The notes beneath the pieces were generated by a model. The model worked only from the letters and a program-made list of their open reading frames with translations, searched no databases and was not told the DNA's origin. From contig JAZAYU010000175.1 in NCBI GenBank assembly GCA_038501625.1, positions 950,001 through 1,014,000 of the forward strand: a stretch of 64,000 bases of DNA. Reading direction: 5' to 3'. This document shows positions 47,275 through 58,850 of the stretch, piece by piece. The number at the start of each line of letters is the position of its first letter. Positions within the stretch are counted from its first letter, which is position 1. The position numbers and the translations under genes are program-made. This stretch comes from Corbicula japonica (taxonomy: Eukaryota > Mollusca > Bivalvia > Venerida > Cyrenidae).

Positions 47275-48010
47275 GCTGAGAGGAAATAAGTTTAGTCAGT
47301 AGGAATACTTAATACGATAAAATTGTTAAACATTAAAATTGAAGACAAATGCATCATTCTCCACGAAAATCATTCAATACCATTTGAACTTTATCAAATC
47401 AACTGAACACAGTCATAAAAAGCCCTTCAGTTTGATTAAGATTTAAAACAGGAGTCAAAATCAAAATTTACATTACAATCAATATTTGTATGACCCCATC
47501 AAGCTTGAATAAAAGCCAGAAAACGCCTTTCGTATGCTGTTCAAATGATGTGTATAGGGGTTTGGGCCAATTCCTTGTGAAGTAAACGTTTCAGATCATT
47601 TACGTTGTTGACGTCATTCCTGTCACGCACCTTTCTTCCTGCTACGTCAGCAGCATGTAAACAAGCTTGTAGAAATCTCTAAGCGATATTTCTGTCATTA
47701 ATGGATAGACCAGGACGGCGACCAAGGCTAGCTACCAGAAATTTTACTCAGGCTTTTTTTCATTGTGGACAATACTGTTTTATTGTCAAAGAAAATTTGC
47801 GAAAATATCGGTGTCGGTTTCTTATCGGCTCCAGCATCTCAAGCATTTCGAATTTACACTGTCACGGCCTAATGAGGAAGGTTTTCGAAAACAAATCATC
47901 GTGTATGTGATAAGAAGAGTTAGTACAACACACATGTTCATTTTTTCACGATATTTGCGATATCGTAGATTTAGGGCGAAAAAGAAAATACTGACTAAAA
48001 TTTTTTTTTA
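47275..48010 (+). other. Insertion private to duplication copy 2, with CRE-like site and short frame
   Basis: Copy 1 reads directly across this point (near 33815). The insert contains a perfect TGACGTCA at about 47611 and CTACGTCAGC, then a frame from ATG 47701 to 47910 beginning MDRPGRRPRLATRNF. An alternative frame covers 47763-48011. No domain is recognised and no splice structure is evident. The locally higher GC before 47701 hints at a mobile or retroposed piece with promoter-like sequence. Confidence 0.3.
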
Positions 48011-48760
48011 GTATATTTATATGGTCATGAATTTTTTTTTAATATGTTTGGTCAATTTTTCCATGAAGATTTTAACAGTTAAACGTCTGCTTCCCCGTCC
48101 TACATTGTCGTCACCACACCATTACATGTACGCGGTGAACAATTTCGAATAATCACCTGGCGCATGAATACGTGCGATTTTGAAAGCTCTGTGAACATAC
48201 TGGAGAATTTCTGAATGTGTTTTAGTGCATAATAACACAGTCACTAAGCAAGCGATCTGAAAAGACGTTCTCGAGAAAATGGTAAAATACTATAGAATAT
48301 CAATTTCCAACAATAAAAGGCAAGGATAACGTGCAATATGAACGCGGTTAGAAAATGATTTTCTTAAAAACTTTGATATAAATGCTTTAAAGCATTTTTT
48401 CTTAAAATCATTAATACTTAAAATAATAATAGAAAATTTCAAAAAATCACAAAATTATCGCCATTTCATAAGACGTTTTTATTTTCGTATGAATAGTTTT
48501 TTTTCAGAAGGCTGAAATATCTATTTGGAATTTCAATTTTTAAGATTATGATAAAGTTATAAGTATTCGTAGGAGGTAAAGTTCGTTAATTTAGTGGGCG
48601 GACCGATATTTGAATTAAGACCACAACGAAGAAAGGAACTGAACTTAAATGTACTTTAAAAAGTACGATGAATTTAAGAACCAACGAAGCAATATTTGAT
48701 GGAATACTACGAAAAATTCTTTGCCCATGAACCAATCACAGTATAATATTTAAATTTTTT

Positions 48761-48895
48761 AAATCGAATGATGGTAACGTATATCAGGTCTATCCGATCA
48801 ACCTTTTTGGGGATTGTCCCGGTTAATTGGTTACGTTGTCGGAATTGCAGGGCTAGTGACGGTGCGGGTTCTCTCCCAGCTAGGGGCACTATCAT
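48761..48895 (-). mobile_element. SINE-like insertion private to duplication copy 2
   Basis: About 135 bp of higher-GC sequence sits where copy 1 (near 34545) has none. It includes GGTCTATCCGATCAACC, GGGATTGTCCCGG and GTGCGGGTTCTCTCCCAGCT. GGGTTCTCTCCC loosely resembles a box B. T-rich runs flank both sides. The class is uncertain. Confidence 0.45.
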
Positions 48896-49477
48896 TTGTT
48901 ATGTGAGATTGAGCTGCGAAGTTTGCTGAGAAAACGGCTACTTACTGTCCATGACCTCAGAGTTAATATACGTAAACATTTACTCTTTATGAACTCTTTA
49001 TCTCTGGTTCTTTAAATAACGCGTCCATTAAAACCCAGACGTAAACAATTTTATGTACTCTTAATATCTAGTTCTATAAAAAATGATTTTACAAATGACG
49101 CAGACATTGTCCATTAACCATTGACCCATTATAATTGAACAACAACTTGGCAGCTTCAAGTAATCAAGGCTGAAATCAAGACTTCGCTGAGAATTCTAAA
49201 ATCTGTGGATTAAACGTTCACGTTTTAGATGTGTTATTTACTAAATGATGGCTTAGGTATGTATTACTTACAGGAAAACAGGATACATTATATATTGATG
49301 TTAAGAGCATAGCAACATGCTATACCACATTTATACTCTTGAATTCTAAAGTTTCGAACATTTGTCCTTTATCAAGAAGAATGCAGAATAAAAAAACACA
49401 TGAACGATATTTAGATGGATGTATCTTAGGCTATGTTTCGAATTAAACGAAATTTAAATTATGACTGTAAAGAAATG

Positions 49478-49655
49478 AACTATGCATATCAGGGATGGAC
49501 ACATCCAGCAGACACAGCCTCCCCACAAAGCCAAACAGTAGAGAGGAAAAGAGAACATGGTATTACAATAATCAATTTCAATATCGACGCCACAAACAAT
49601 TTACGAAAGTGAGAACCCGAGGGGTTATCGCCTTGGAACGGTCAGTGGCAAAATT
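49478..49655 (+). repeat. Family B, private to duplication copy 2
   Basis: TATGCATATCAGGGATGGACACATCCAGCAGACACAGCCTCCCCAC, CCACAAACAATTTACGAAAGTG, ACCCGAGGGGTTATCGCCTTG. It carries the same plus-strand frame (SSRHSLPTKPNSREEKR) as the copy at 27150. Confidence 0.75.
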
Positions 49656-49921
49656 TGAAGTTGTTTTTAAAACATTTAATTTATTTGTAACAAACATTGA
49701 AGTAACATTTTGAGTAAGCACCATACGTGTTCAGTTGGTATTTCCAAATTAGAAATACATATAAGTATTATCAGTTGCAAATAATTGATAAAACTCCCCG
49801 GTCTCATGGTTACAATACATAGCATATCTGAAAATTTGACAATTAACATGGATATTGAAACGCTGCCAGTGCTTGCAAAAATCTGAAGGAATTTTAACAC
49901 GAATAAGTGTGTAGGAAAACA

Positions 49922-50070
49922 AAAATGCATATCAGGAATATCTACATTCATTTCAACTCGATTCTAGGGTGCACCAACCTCACACCTGCCCGAACGGTTC
50001 TCATATGAACACACAACTACAAGTTGTCTTGAGGAAATAACTCCAACATACACATCAAAATGTAAACTAT
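49922..50070 (+). repeat. Family B with internal deletion, orthologous to 35438-35735
   Basis: The head ATGCATATCAGGAATATCTACATTC is joined directly to the tail TTCTAGGGTGCACCAACCTCACACCTGCCC and CTTGAGGAAATAACTCCAAC, so the middle ~150 bp present in copy 1 is missing. Confidence 0.65.
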
Positions 50071-50292
50071 AAGAAGCTAACAGCATTGTAATTTAGAAGG
50101 TTTGCAGTATCTATCGGTTAAAAAAATTGTTCCGGCCAACCTACATTTGAATTTTGTTCTTAAATTAAAAGAGAGATAGATTGCATTAAAATGATATTTT
50201 AGTAACTGTATCTTATATCTATGCATCAATGGACTTTAACTTCTGTATTCGTTTTGTTTCTTCTGTTTATGTCATAAACTCCTATATTTGAC

Positions 50293-51760
50293 AGTCAAAG
50301 TATCTGTTTGAAACTTTTATTTAAAATATGAAGCTCAGTCATTATTTAGGAAAGAGGAGATAACCTTGACCTCTGTGATTTCCTTAATCAAAAAAGCAGT
50401 GAAATGACCAGACAATGATCCAACCATGACTGTTTTTGTTTTAAAACAAATTTAAAGAAAACAACACACTTATTTTTATGAAATATTGTGGTCTGTTTTT
50501 GATTATAAATCTTCATGATTTTCAACTGGGTCTGTTTGGGAAAGTCATGCAAATATTGAGCTGTATTGTTCGTTAACTTAAACGAACAGACTTTTCATTT
50601 AAAGATCCTATAGTGCTTCATCATGTCCAACAAAGAACAGTTGTGCAAACAATTATTCAAATGATATTGTGAAATAATACCTTGGCATAAAACCATACAG
50701 AACTTCATACACAAAATAAGCTGATTGCATCCTACGCTTTAGAATCATGTGCGTTTGATAAGGCTGCTATAATTTAACATTTACATATAAAGTTTTTATT
50801 AAGCTGTCTATAAAAAAGCTATTCCTTTTATCATATTTTTTGTTCTTAAATATTTGGTTTATAAGAGAATCGCAGTTATATCTGAAACAAGTATTTAGGT
50901 CAGTGAATGTAACAATAAAAGCGTTTCAAACGTTTTGTACGTACACTATGAAAACATTATAGGCGAGTACACTTTTAAACCGGTTTGATTAAGACTGAAA
51001 AAAATCGTTATTTTTGTTTTATCAACAACCGAAGGGAATTAGTAACACTTTTCAGTTTGTGATATATTTATACATTATACATCAAGATTGAAAACACTAT
51101 ATATTTTAATCACCTTTAAGATATATCTCATTTTAAAGCTTCTTACGTGTTTGGCGCCTGCTGTGACATGCTGGATTGATACTGTCTCAAAACCTGAGAA
51201 AAACTACGATCCTGTTCTGTTCTGTCTGATAATTTCCCTCCCACTTGGGACATATTATTTTACGGTGACCGTACATCACTGTTCATTGAATTTTTAAACA
51301 AATACTGTTGCATTGAATTCTTCTTGATCACAGTGCACTTTAGGATGGATAATTATTCTGTTCCGTTTACTTGCGCTGAAACCGGGACCAGACTTGCAGA
51401 CAGTTTAGTTAAGTTCAGTACCATTTTAATAAATCATGTAAAATTGACCCGGTCCTGTAGATATTTTTTGTCAACATAGGATCATTTTAACTGTGATATG
51501 AAATTTTGTAATATTAAAATTCTTCTTTGTGACAACATTAAGATGTTTTCCTATGCGACAATGACACTATTTATTATTCAGGATATTTGAAGAAAATTGT
51601 CAAAAATCATTATATTTTATAGAAAATTAATATTTGTTTTGAGCTCCTGATGCCGATTTTCTGAAATATCTACGCTTTAATACATTTTGTTCTTAAATCA
51701 TAAGCTAAAAAGTCATGATGTATAAACGAAGAAATGGTTTCATTGGATTTTACAATTACA
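50293..51760. other. Unassigned AT-rich DNA
   Basis: Nothing recognised. A 69-codon frame at 51.1 kb has no domain. Confidence 0.4.
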
Positions 51761-51764
51761 TTTG

Positions 51765-51930
51765 TTTCAAGGAGGTAACACCTCGGGTTCTTATTTTCGT
51801 TACTTTTGTGGCGTCTATTTTGAAATTGATATTTGCATAACTATGCTCTTTTCTCCCTTTTTGGCTTTTTGGGGAGGCCTTGTCTACTGGATGGTGCCAC
51901 TCCTGATATGCATATTTCACTTTTTTGTTC
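51765..51930 (-). repeat. Family B dispersed repeat
   Basis: Minus-oriented: ATATGCATATTTCAC head near 51920, CTACTGGATGGTGCCACTCC, TTGGGGAGGCC, GTGGCGTC, and GGTAACACCTCGGGTTCTTATTTTCG at the other side. Confidence 0.7.
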
Positions 51931-51934
51931 ATAG

Positions 51935-52600
51935 AGTGTGTTACATGTAGTGTGTTAACAATATTATGGTTGGAATCGTAATTTTTGGCAGCATGTATCA
52001 TACGTCCCAGTCCTGTAAACAAAGGTGTGAACGGTAATAGAAATACGTACTAACGAACATGAAGAAATTTAACATTCAATTATGTAACACAAAACGATTT
52101 CATAAGTATAGCGAATGATTGTCGTTTTTGCAAGACTGATATTCATCTGTTTCCACGTTATCTGCTAATTGGTGAATCGAAGGAAAAATGAAATGTGCTG
52201 ATCGGGAGCAGTCACATAAAGAAAACACAAACTCTTCATTAAGTCCAGATTCAATTTAGTGTGTTCAGATTTAATGTGATTTGAATGTCTGTATTATGTT
52301 TTTCGTTCAGATTTAATTTTCTAAGCTTACGATTCCTATTTCAAGCTTTGAATCAAGAAGTACACTGCTGTCAAATTGTTTCAACGCAAGACTTACAAGA
52401 CGTTTTGTTCTTTTGGAATCATTTATCAAGTACATTTACCAATATGTTTTGACAGTCGCAATCAGTAACACGAATAATGGACGTTCTGAATGCCGTGTTC
52501 TGTAACAGAATACATGACTTTTTGAATTATCTTCAGTAAAGTGTTTCTAAGAAAACAGGAGTACGTCTTATTTCAAAAGACTAATGAACAAGCGGTATCG
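51935..52600. other. Unassigned DNA with a segment related to 60.4 kb
   Basis: 52450-52530 resembles 60425-60490 (CGCAATCAGTAA, GTTCTGAAT, TTCTGTAA). No gene. Confidence 0.4.
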
Positions 52601-52854
52601 CTGTAAAAAGTCTCCCCGTACATTCAATCAGTGCTGTTTTCAGTTACGTCCTTTGAAGGTCATTGAGCACGATACCTATGTACTATGTTTATAGTACTTC
52701 TAAAATTCCTTTTGTTTTAATATTTCGGCCAGTTTATAGATAGGTGGTTTCAATTTCCCAGCCAATATAGATTTGGATATTGTCCAATCACCCCCAAGGA
52801 TATACTTCCTGCTTTTTAAATTTTGCCTTTGGCGTAGTCTGTGATATGCAGGAT

Positions 52855-53213
52855 TTGTATTCTAAGATCCCCTGTCAAAATTCTATTCTGTTTAGTTCCG
52901 CCCATTGTTTTCTCGTTTAGGGCAAACCCATTCTTTTATCTGGGGACCATACGCCGCTGAACATGGAATGGTATTAATCTGAAAATACCTCATTGAAGGT
53001 TCCATGTTCACCGCCATATGCATACCATCGTTTGGGATGGATCGAAATTGTACTATTTAATGTAATTACTGAGTTGCGCTCAACCCGGGGCTAGGCGGCG
53101 TGGGCAGTAATAAGCATTCCCATTACTGCCCATGAACAGGCTCAATCAATCCGAGCCTGCAGTATTTTCATATTTGTCGTGTTCGGTGGCTTTCAAAGTT
53201 CCCTTTTCATCTA
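52855..53213 (+). repeat. Family A, reference copy 1
   Basis: Block order is TTCTGTTTAGTTCCGCCCA, CATACGCCGCTGAACATGGA, ATGCATACCATCGTTTGGGA, GCTCAACCCGGGGCTAGGCG, the hairpin GGGCAGTAAT..ATTACTGCCC, CAATCAATCCGAGCCTGCAG and TTTCAAAGTTCCC. About eleven copies or fragments occur in this window. No terminal inverted repeat or target duplication is obvious, so the class is open. Confidence 0.75.
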
Positions 53214-53514
53214 TTTCAATATCACAGTAGCGTTGTTTGTGCCGTGTGGCGGCTGTCAAAAAGTCTCCCCGTACATTCAATCAGTGCTGTTTTCAGTTAC
53301 GTCCTTTGAATGTCGTTCAGCACGATGTTTATGTACTATGTTAATAGTACTTCTAAAATTATTTTTGTTTTGATATTTCGGCCAGTTTATAGATGGGTGG
53401 TTTCAATATCCCAGCCAATATAGACTTAGATATTGTCCAATCACCCCCAAGGATATATCTCCTGCTTTTTAAATTTTGCCTTTGGCGTAGTCTGTGATAT
53501 GCAGGATTTATATT

Positions 53515-53870
53515 CTCTGATCCCCTGTCAAAATTCCATTCGGTTTAGTTCCACCCATTGTTTTCTCGTTTAGGGCAAACCCATTCTTTTATCTGGGGAC
53601 CATACGCCTCTGAACATGGAATGGTATTAATCTGAAAATACCGCATTGAAGGTTCCATGTTCACCGCCATATGCATACCATCGTTTGGGATGGATCGAAA
53701 TTTTACTGTTTGTTGGTGTAAATATTGAGTCGTGCTCAACCCGGGGCTAGACGGCGTGGGCAGTAATATGCATTTCCATTACTGCCCATGAACAGACTTA
53801 ATCAAACCGAGCCTGCAATATTTTCATATTTGTCGTGTTCGATTGCTTTCAAAGTTCCCTTTTCATCTAT
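53515..53870 (+). repeat. Family A, reference copy 2
   Basis: Second copy, inside unit 2 of the tandem duplication. It differs from the first by scattered substitutions, such as CGCCTCTGAACATGG and ACCCGGGGCTAGACGGCG. Confidence 0.75.
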
Positions 53871-53990
53871 CTATTTAATGCCTCAATCTTTTCAATTTAA
53901 AGTCTGCTATTAGAACAATATCGATGAAAGGCAGGAAGTCATTAAATGGTGTTATGTCGTCACGTAATGAGAGAGAGAAATTGTTTACGA

Positions 53991-54310
53991 AAAAAGTGAA
54001 ATATGCATACCAGGAAACGCCACACTCACAAAACACAGCCTCCCCACGCAGCGACAAATAAGGGAGGAAAAGAGAGCACGTATCTTCTGAATGAAGAAAT
54101 TCCTGATATGCGTATTTAACTTTTTTTGTAAGTTTGTTAAATTCAAATAAGATGCCAGAAACAATTAACGAAAAAAAAAACAACCATTGGGGTTACCGTA
54201 TTGGAACGGTTTAAGCAATGTTCTAGGGTGCACCAACCTCACACTTGCCCCAACAGGTTCTCATATCACAAAACAAGTACAACTTGTCTTGGTGAAATAA
54301 CTCCAAACCA
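53991..54310 (+). repeat. Family B, near full length with a small internal rearrangement
   Basis: GTGAAATATGCATACCAGG, CAGCCTCCCCACGCAGCG and GAGAGCACG are followed by an inverted extra head (CCTGATATGCGTATTTAACT at ~54100). Then come ATGCCAGAAACAATTAACG, TTCTAGGGTGCACCAACC and AATAACTCCAAACCACG. Confidence 0.7.
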
Positions 54311-55585
54311 CGCAAAGAAAAAAATATGTGTGTCGTTTATAACAGCGATTACATTTAAATAACTTGTTTTGGTTAACAAATAATAAACATTGTCAACTGT
54401 TATAGATTAATTTTATTTTTACCGTTCAATTTAAAAGTTTTAAGTTTCTGAAACAGCCGTTGTCGATAACAACCGTTTGGAAAAAATATAGCCGATATCC
54501 ATATTTTATTCAAAGATGCAAGAAATGCAAGTGCAGGTAAAAATCATAACCTCAAAAAGGAAATTCGCAAGTAGTTTTTCAGTATGTTTCTATTATCACA
54601 GACGGACAGCGGAACTGATTTGAGGATATAGTGAATGTTTATTTGTGTCAGTGAAATATTGATTTTAGTTGACGGGTGTACATTAGATACATGCTCTTTT
54701 ATTTTCATAAGTGGCGTAGTTCTTGGTGTTCATGAATGAAATAAAATTAATATTTCATCGAAACAATCGAATTTTAATTTTCTTTTATGTTGTCTGGCCT
54801 AACAAATCGAAATGAGTGAAAATGGATGCATCAAGTTAAAAAGTACTAGGGCAAGCACAGTGGAAATCAAAGTGGTGAATATACTAAATAATTCACTGAG
54901 AAAGCATTCTGGTTCAATAGAATACATAAAATAATATTAATATTGCCATACTAACCGAAGATCAATGAAAATGACGATGGTCCTTATTTGTTTGATTGTT
55001 TTTATACCCAATCCGTTTATTACTGATTCCGTAGTTTTATTTAACATAAACTAACACGCGAACAATACGCTAGGTTTCTATTTATTTGTTTGAAACGTTA
55101 ACTGATTAAATTCAGTTCAGTTTGGTTGTATTTGTTCAATGGACTTTTTCAGTAGAAATATTAGTATACTAGGTTTATAGTAAGACTGAGGTTCTTATTA
55201 ATATAAATTTACTGGGCATTTTGGGTTAATAACTGATTATAAAAGACATCATTTTGGCTACACTATTGGATATTTGAAGTTAAAATGCTTATTTATATTC
55301 GTCAGTTGATGAAACATTAAACGATATCATAATTTGCTTTCGTTTAGAATAATGTGTGTGGGACATCGTCCGATATGTTAACATTGGTTACTCTAAATGG
55401 GTATTTGCTTTGGGCTTTTGTAATCAGAACAATGTCCTGATAATATCAGTTACATCGTAGACATATAATTCACGTCAGTATGATTATTACCCTTTAAGGT
55501 TTTCTGGTATTGTATTGCCCATTACTGACATTGTTCTAACATTCAGGCGGCCGTTAACAACGTCTGGTTTTGTTAATTTATTTGA
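54311..55585. other. Unassigned AT-rich DNA
   Basis: Nothing recognised. Confidence 0.4.
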
Positions 55586-55945
55586 GTGAAGAGACCTATC
55601 TGTTATCAGCATGACAGGATTTTTGATCAAAAATAACGACTTTGATTTGAATACTTTAATGTTCCATTTTATATGGAGTTGTCCCCCTTGCAACATCTTA
55701 AATATTTCAATAGTTCACACCTTGTTCGCTCTTTCTGGAGCTTGTTACAATGCTGAAGATTTCAATGAACGCACTCTTCTAAAACTTTTAAAACTGGGGT
55801 ATCGGTATCCCCAAATAAAGAAATCAACTGTTCTCCGGTTTTATCGCCGATTTCTAGATTTAATTAAAATACGATTACAATTTTGAATCACTTCTGCCAC
55901 GAGGCATTCCTCAAAGGTGTTTTATGGAGACTAGATTTTTAAATT
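55586..55945 (+). pseudogene. Reverse-transcriptase C-terminal fragment of a retroelement, broken
   Basis: The frame from 55611 reads FLIKNNDFDLNTLMFHF, which aligns with the 'YDKRDDFxFxIxNFPxL' stretch of a reverse-transcriptase family common in bivalves, lancelets and corals. It continues NAEDFNERTLLKLLKLGYRY and TVLRFYRRFLDLIK, matching 'DFNxRNxxLTxKLLxQGYRYHKL.KTFxKFYxRxxDLI'. After a frameshift near 55870 the next frame gives YDYNFESLLPRGIPQ, the usual 'KYNxSLxxLLxxGI' continuation. A second shift lies near 55728 (LVRS versus TLFALSG). The polymerase catalytic motifs are not in the window. It is a truncated, dead copy, identified by pattern only. Confidence 0.65.
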
Positions 55946-56388
55946 GTTAACAATAAACGACAATGTCAATTTAATATCATTACTGCCACAAGGCATTTCT
56001 TACAGCTTTTATTGAAAATTAAATTTATAAATTAAAGCAAATGAACGGCAGAGTTGAGTTCTCCATTTTACTGGTAAAACTCATCTTTAAATTAAAAAAC
56101 AACAGAAGATTACACTTGTGAGTACCAGCATGGTATTCTACACATGCCTTTGTCAAATATATCTTTGTCAGATATATCAGCATGAGGTCTCTATTAAGAA
56201 AGACATGTTAAATATAAAATATATACAGTAATGTTTAATTAAAAAGAAATGGAATGCCAGAACCTCTCCCTATTAAATACTGAGAGACCTCCTGTCTGCC
56301 AAAACGGACTTCCTGTGAATTTTATATGAGTTTACAATGGTTACTTCTGTTACAACGAATTAACATCTGAAATGAAACTAGGTAAAGC
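55946..56388. other. Unassigned AT-rich DNA
   Basis: A TATATCTTTGTCAGATATATC mini-palindrome lies near 56160; otherwise nothing. Confidence 0.4.
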
Positions 56389-56389
56389 T

Positions 56390-56428
<39 letters not shown>

Positions 56429-56600
56429 GTAAACATTATCAAAAACACAACAACAGCAACATAGCCATAATCATCATCACAATCATCATCATCAATATCA
56501 TCCTTTTCATTATCATCATCATCATCGTCATCATCATCATCATCATCATCATCATCGTAAACATTATCAAAAACAACAACAAAAACAGCAACAACAAGGT
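56389..56600 (+). repeat. Duplicated (ATC)n microsatellite block
   Basis: Two (ATC)n runs, 56391-56428 and about 56476-56563 (the second with interruptions). Each is followed by GTAAACATTATCAAAAAC and an ACAACAACAGCAAC-rich stretch, so the microsatellite and its flank were duplicated together. Confidence 0.9.
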
Positions 56601-58850
56601 CATAACGTCAGAACCCATACAATGCTCTAATGTACATATATTGTAATTAAAAAATTAATTTAAAATCTTGATAGTCAATCGGACACCAATCCCTTTTAAC
56701 TGAATTGAGCATATTGCTGTTTGTCTACAATAGTCCGCAATATTCGTTTGCATTTAATGTCATAATCCATTATCATTAAAATGGCACTAAACAAATGAAG
56801 CTCCGTGGTATTTATACAATCATAGAACACGCTATTTTTTAGACTATCAGTCGCTGAAGGGAATAATTTTTTCGTTTCCTTAAAACAAGAAGCTTTGTAT
56901 TATTACAAAATGTATCCAAAGTTATCTTTATCTGGCATCAAATTGTGAGCTGCTAGCAATTATTCAAAATAGTTTTTTGCTTAAATTGTGTTTATAAAAC
57001 GCGTTTTTATCATGGTAAAGTCATAACTTTGTTAAGCTTCTCGAAAGTTCCTATTATATATTTTCAGATACAGATTCTTATCTCTTTTGTTATTTCTTTG
57101 TTGTTGTTTTTTTTCAAGCTACCTCATATTTGTTCATTTTGATTCAGCTATAATGCTGTTATCTCGTAAAAGACATTGTTACGGTATTTATTATTCTTTA
57201 ATTTATTTTTTTTCTATTTAAATGTATCTGTTTTTTTTATTTTGATTTAGTAATAGTTCCGTATTCCTGTACAATTAAATAATGATTTTATACATTGTAT
57301 TTATAAAAGTTATGAAACTTTATTTGTCGTCTCTGTTATGACATTATCATTTGTGATTTTAATGATTATGCTGGTTGAGTAGTCTTCAGTTACATAAATA
57401 GTAAGAAACCGTTACTGTTGCATGAAATACGTTTCCTTATCTATGTGAATACATTCTAAAAGAAATATGGAACGAGAGAGAAACATATTAAATTAAGATA
57501 TAGACCTGCAGTGTGCGAAACATGATTATTAAACTGAATTTAGGGATTTGAATTTTTTGAACCGAGTAAAAGGATTGTTTTCAAGAACAATCTTGTACAA
57601 CAACATTGACGAAATAATTTAAAACTTATAATAAATACATGCTCACAGACATGTATGCATGCACACACATACACAAAAGAAGCAGAAGGGAATGCATGTA
57701 TGTATTTGTAATAAATGCTTTTCTGATAATCGGGCCACATGAAAAAAACTTTAAAAAGAATCTATAATAGAAAAGTTGAGCTGCAACAACACAGACTCAA
57801 ATATTGTTTTCATTTTATTTGGAGAACACAATTGACTCTCCATTTTTTGTTTAATTGGGGTGATTGTTTGTTACCTTTAAAACAATAATGAATAATATAT
57901 GTAGCTAAAAATAACCTGTTCTCCCTCTATCATGAATTTCTTTGTTTTAGGCAACGACTGATAAAGTCTTTTCTCGAGGGAAATAAATCATTTTGATTGG
58001 GTTAGCTAATTGTCATGGTAGTACTTGAAATAATTTGAACAAATCGTGCCTGGGGAAATCCCGGCTTCGTCAAAATCAGATGATCTGTATTATCATGCTC
58101 TTACATTTTCACCCTAAAGTTTAAAAGTTTATTCAGGACGCAAGAAAAAGAAAAACGCAACAAAATACTGAATACTATAAATACTATGATTAAAGCTTTT
58201 AATGTTTCGGCGAATGCCCGCGAAAATTTTAGGTAAACATTTACCGCGCAGTAGTTCGTGAGAATAAGTTAAAGAACAAAAATTCCTGAGGGCAATAATA
58301 TTTGATTCCAAATAAATCCTTTGTTATTCAGGCATTTTACCGCAAGTATATCTCGTCAGCTTAAAGGGGTTCATTTATCGTAAATGTAGAAGAATTGTTA
58401 TAATACTGGAAAATGGCAACACGTAACAAGACTTAATGTTTCTCTTGGAAACACATGGTGTTAGAGTATTTTAAACATATTTACGCGTTAATTCGAGCCA
58501 AGCAATCAATTTATTTCATTTTTCTTGTCGTGTATTCATGTTGTCAACAAGCATTGCAATTATATGTTTTCTTGTGTTCATATTTAAATGAAATTCCGAC
58601 ACTTCAAATTGTCTTGTTTGAATTATGTTGGATAATTTTATTTTTTTCATTATTATGTTCTATATTATTTGAAACACATAAATTCTTCTTGTTCTAATTG
58701 TGCTGATTACAATGAAGCAAGCAGCTAACAGTAAAGAAATGCTTTGCCTCATTCTTTGCTGGCGGAACGGTGGCAGTTGTTTAAGATTTAAGGGAGATTT
58801 GTAGAAAAAAAAACAAGAAAAATAACTTCGAATCTCGGTTATATTTTATG
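56601..58850. other. Unassigned very AT-rich DNA
   Basis: Long T-rich runs around 57.1-57.3 kb. Frames at 57.54-57.74 kb and 58.46-58.70 kb are hydrophobic translations of AT-rich DNA without domain features. Confidence 0.45.

Larger units (their letters stand above)
44357..50292 (+). repeat. Segmental duplication copy 2
   Basis: Partner of 31205-41030. It has one ~330-bp head unit instead of three. Relative to copy 1 it has extra DNA at about 44730-45320, 47122-47258, 47275-48010 and 48761-48895, plus its own family B copy at 49478-49655. It lacks the 5.1-kb insertion and the 35133 family A fragment, and most of the tRNA-like sequence. The homology ends near TAAACTCCTxTATTTGA (41025/50285). 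Confidence 0.8.
52601..53874 (+). repeat. Tandem duplication of a ~613-bp unit (offset 653 bp)
   Basis: Unit 1 is 52601-53213 and unit 2 is 53254-53874. Both start with AAAAAGTCTCCCCGTACATTC, pass through TTTCGGCCAGTTTATAGAT and CCAATCACCCCCAAGGATAT, and end in a complete family A element stopping at TTCCCTTTTCATCTAT. About 40 bp of unrelated sequence separates them. Identity is very high, so the event is young relative to the rest of the window. Open frames inside are repeat sequence. Confidence 0.85.

Noticed and set aside
58455..58697. 80-codon hydrophobic frame that could suggest a membrane protein
   Set aside because: Phenylalanine and leucine richness is what T-rich DNA gives by chance. 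There are no charged flanks or loops and no family match.
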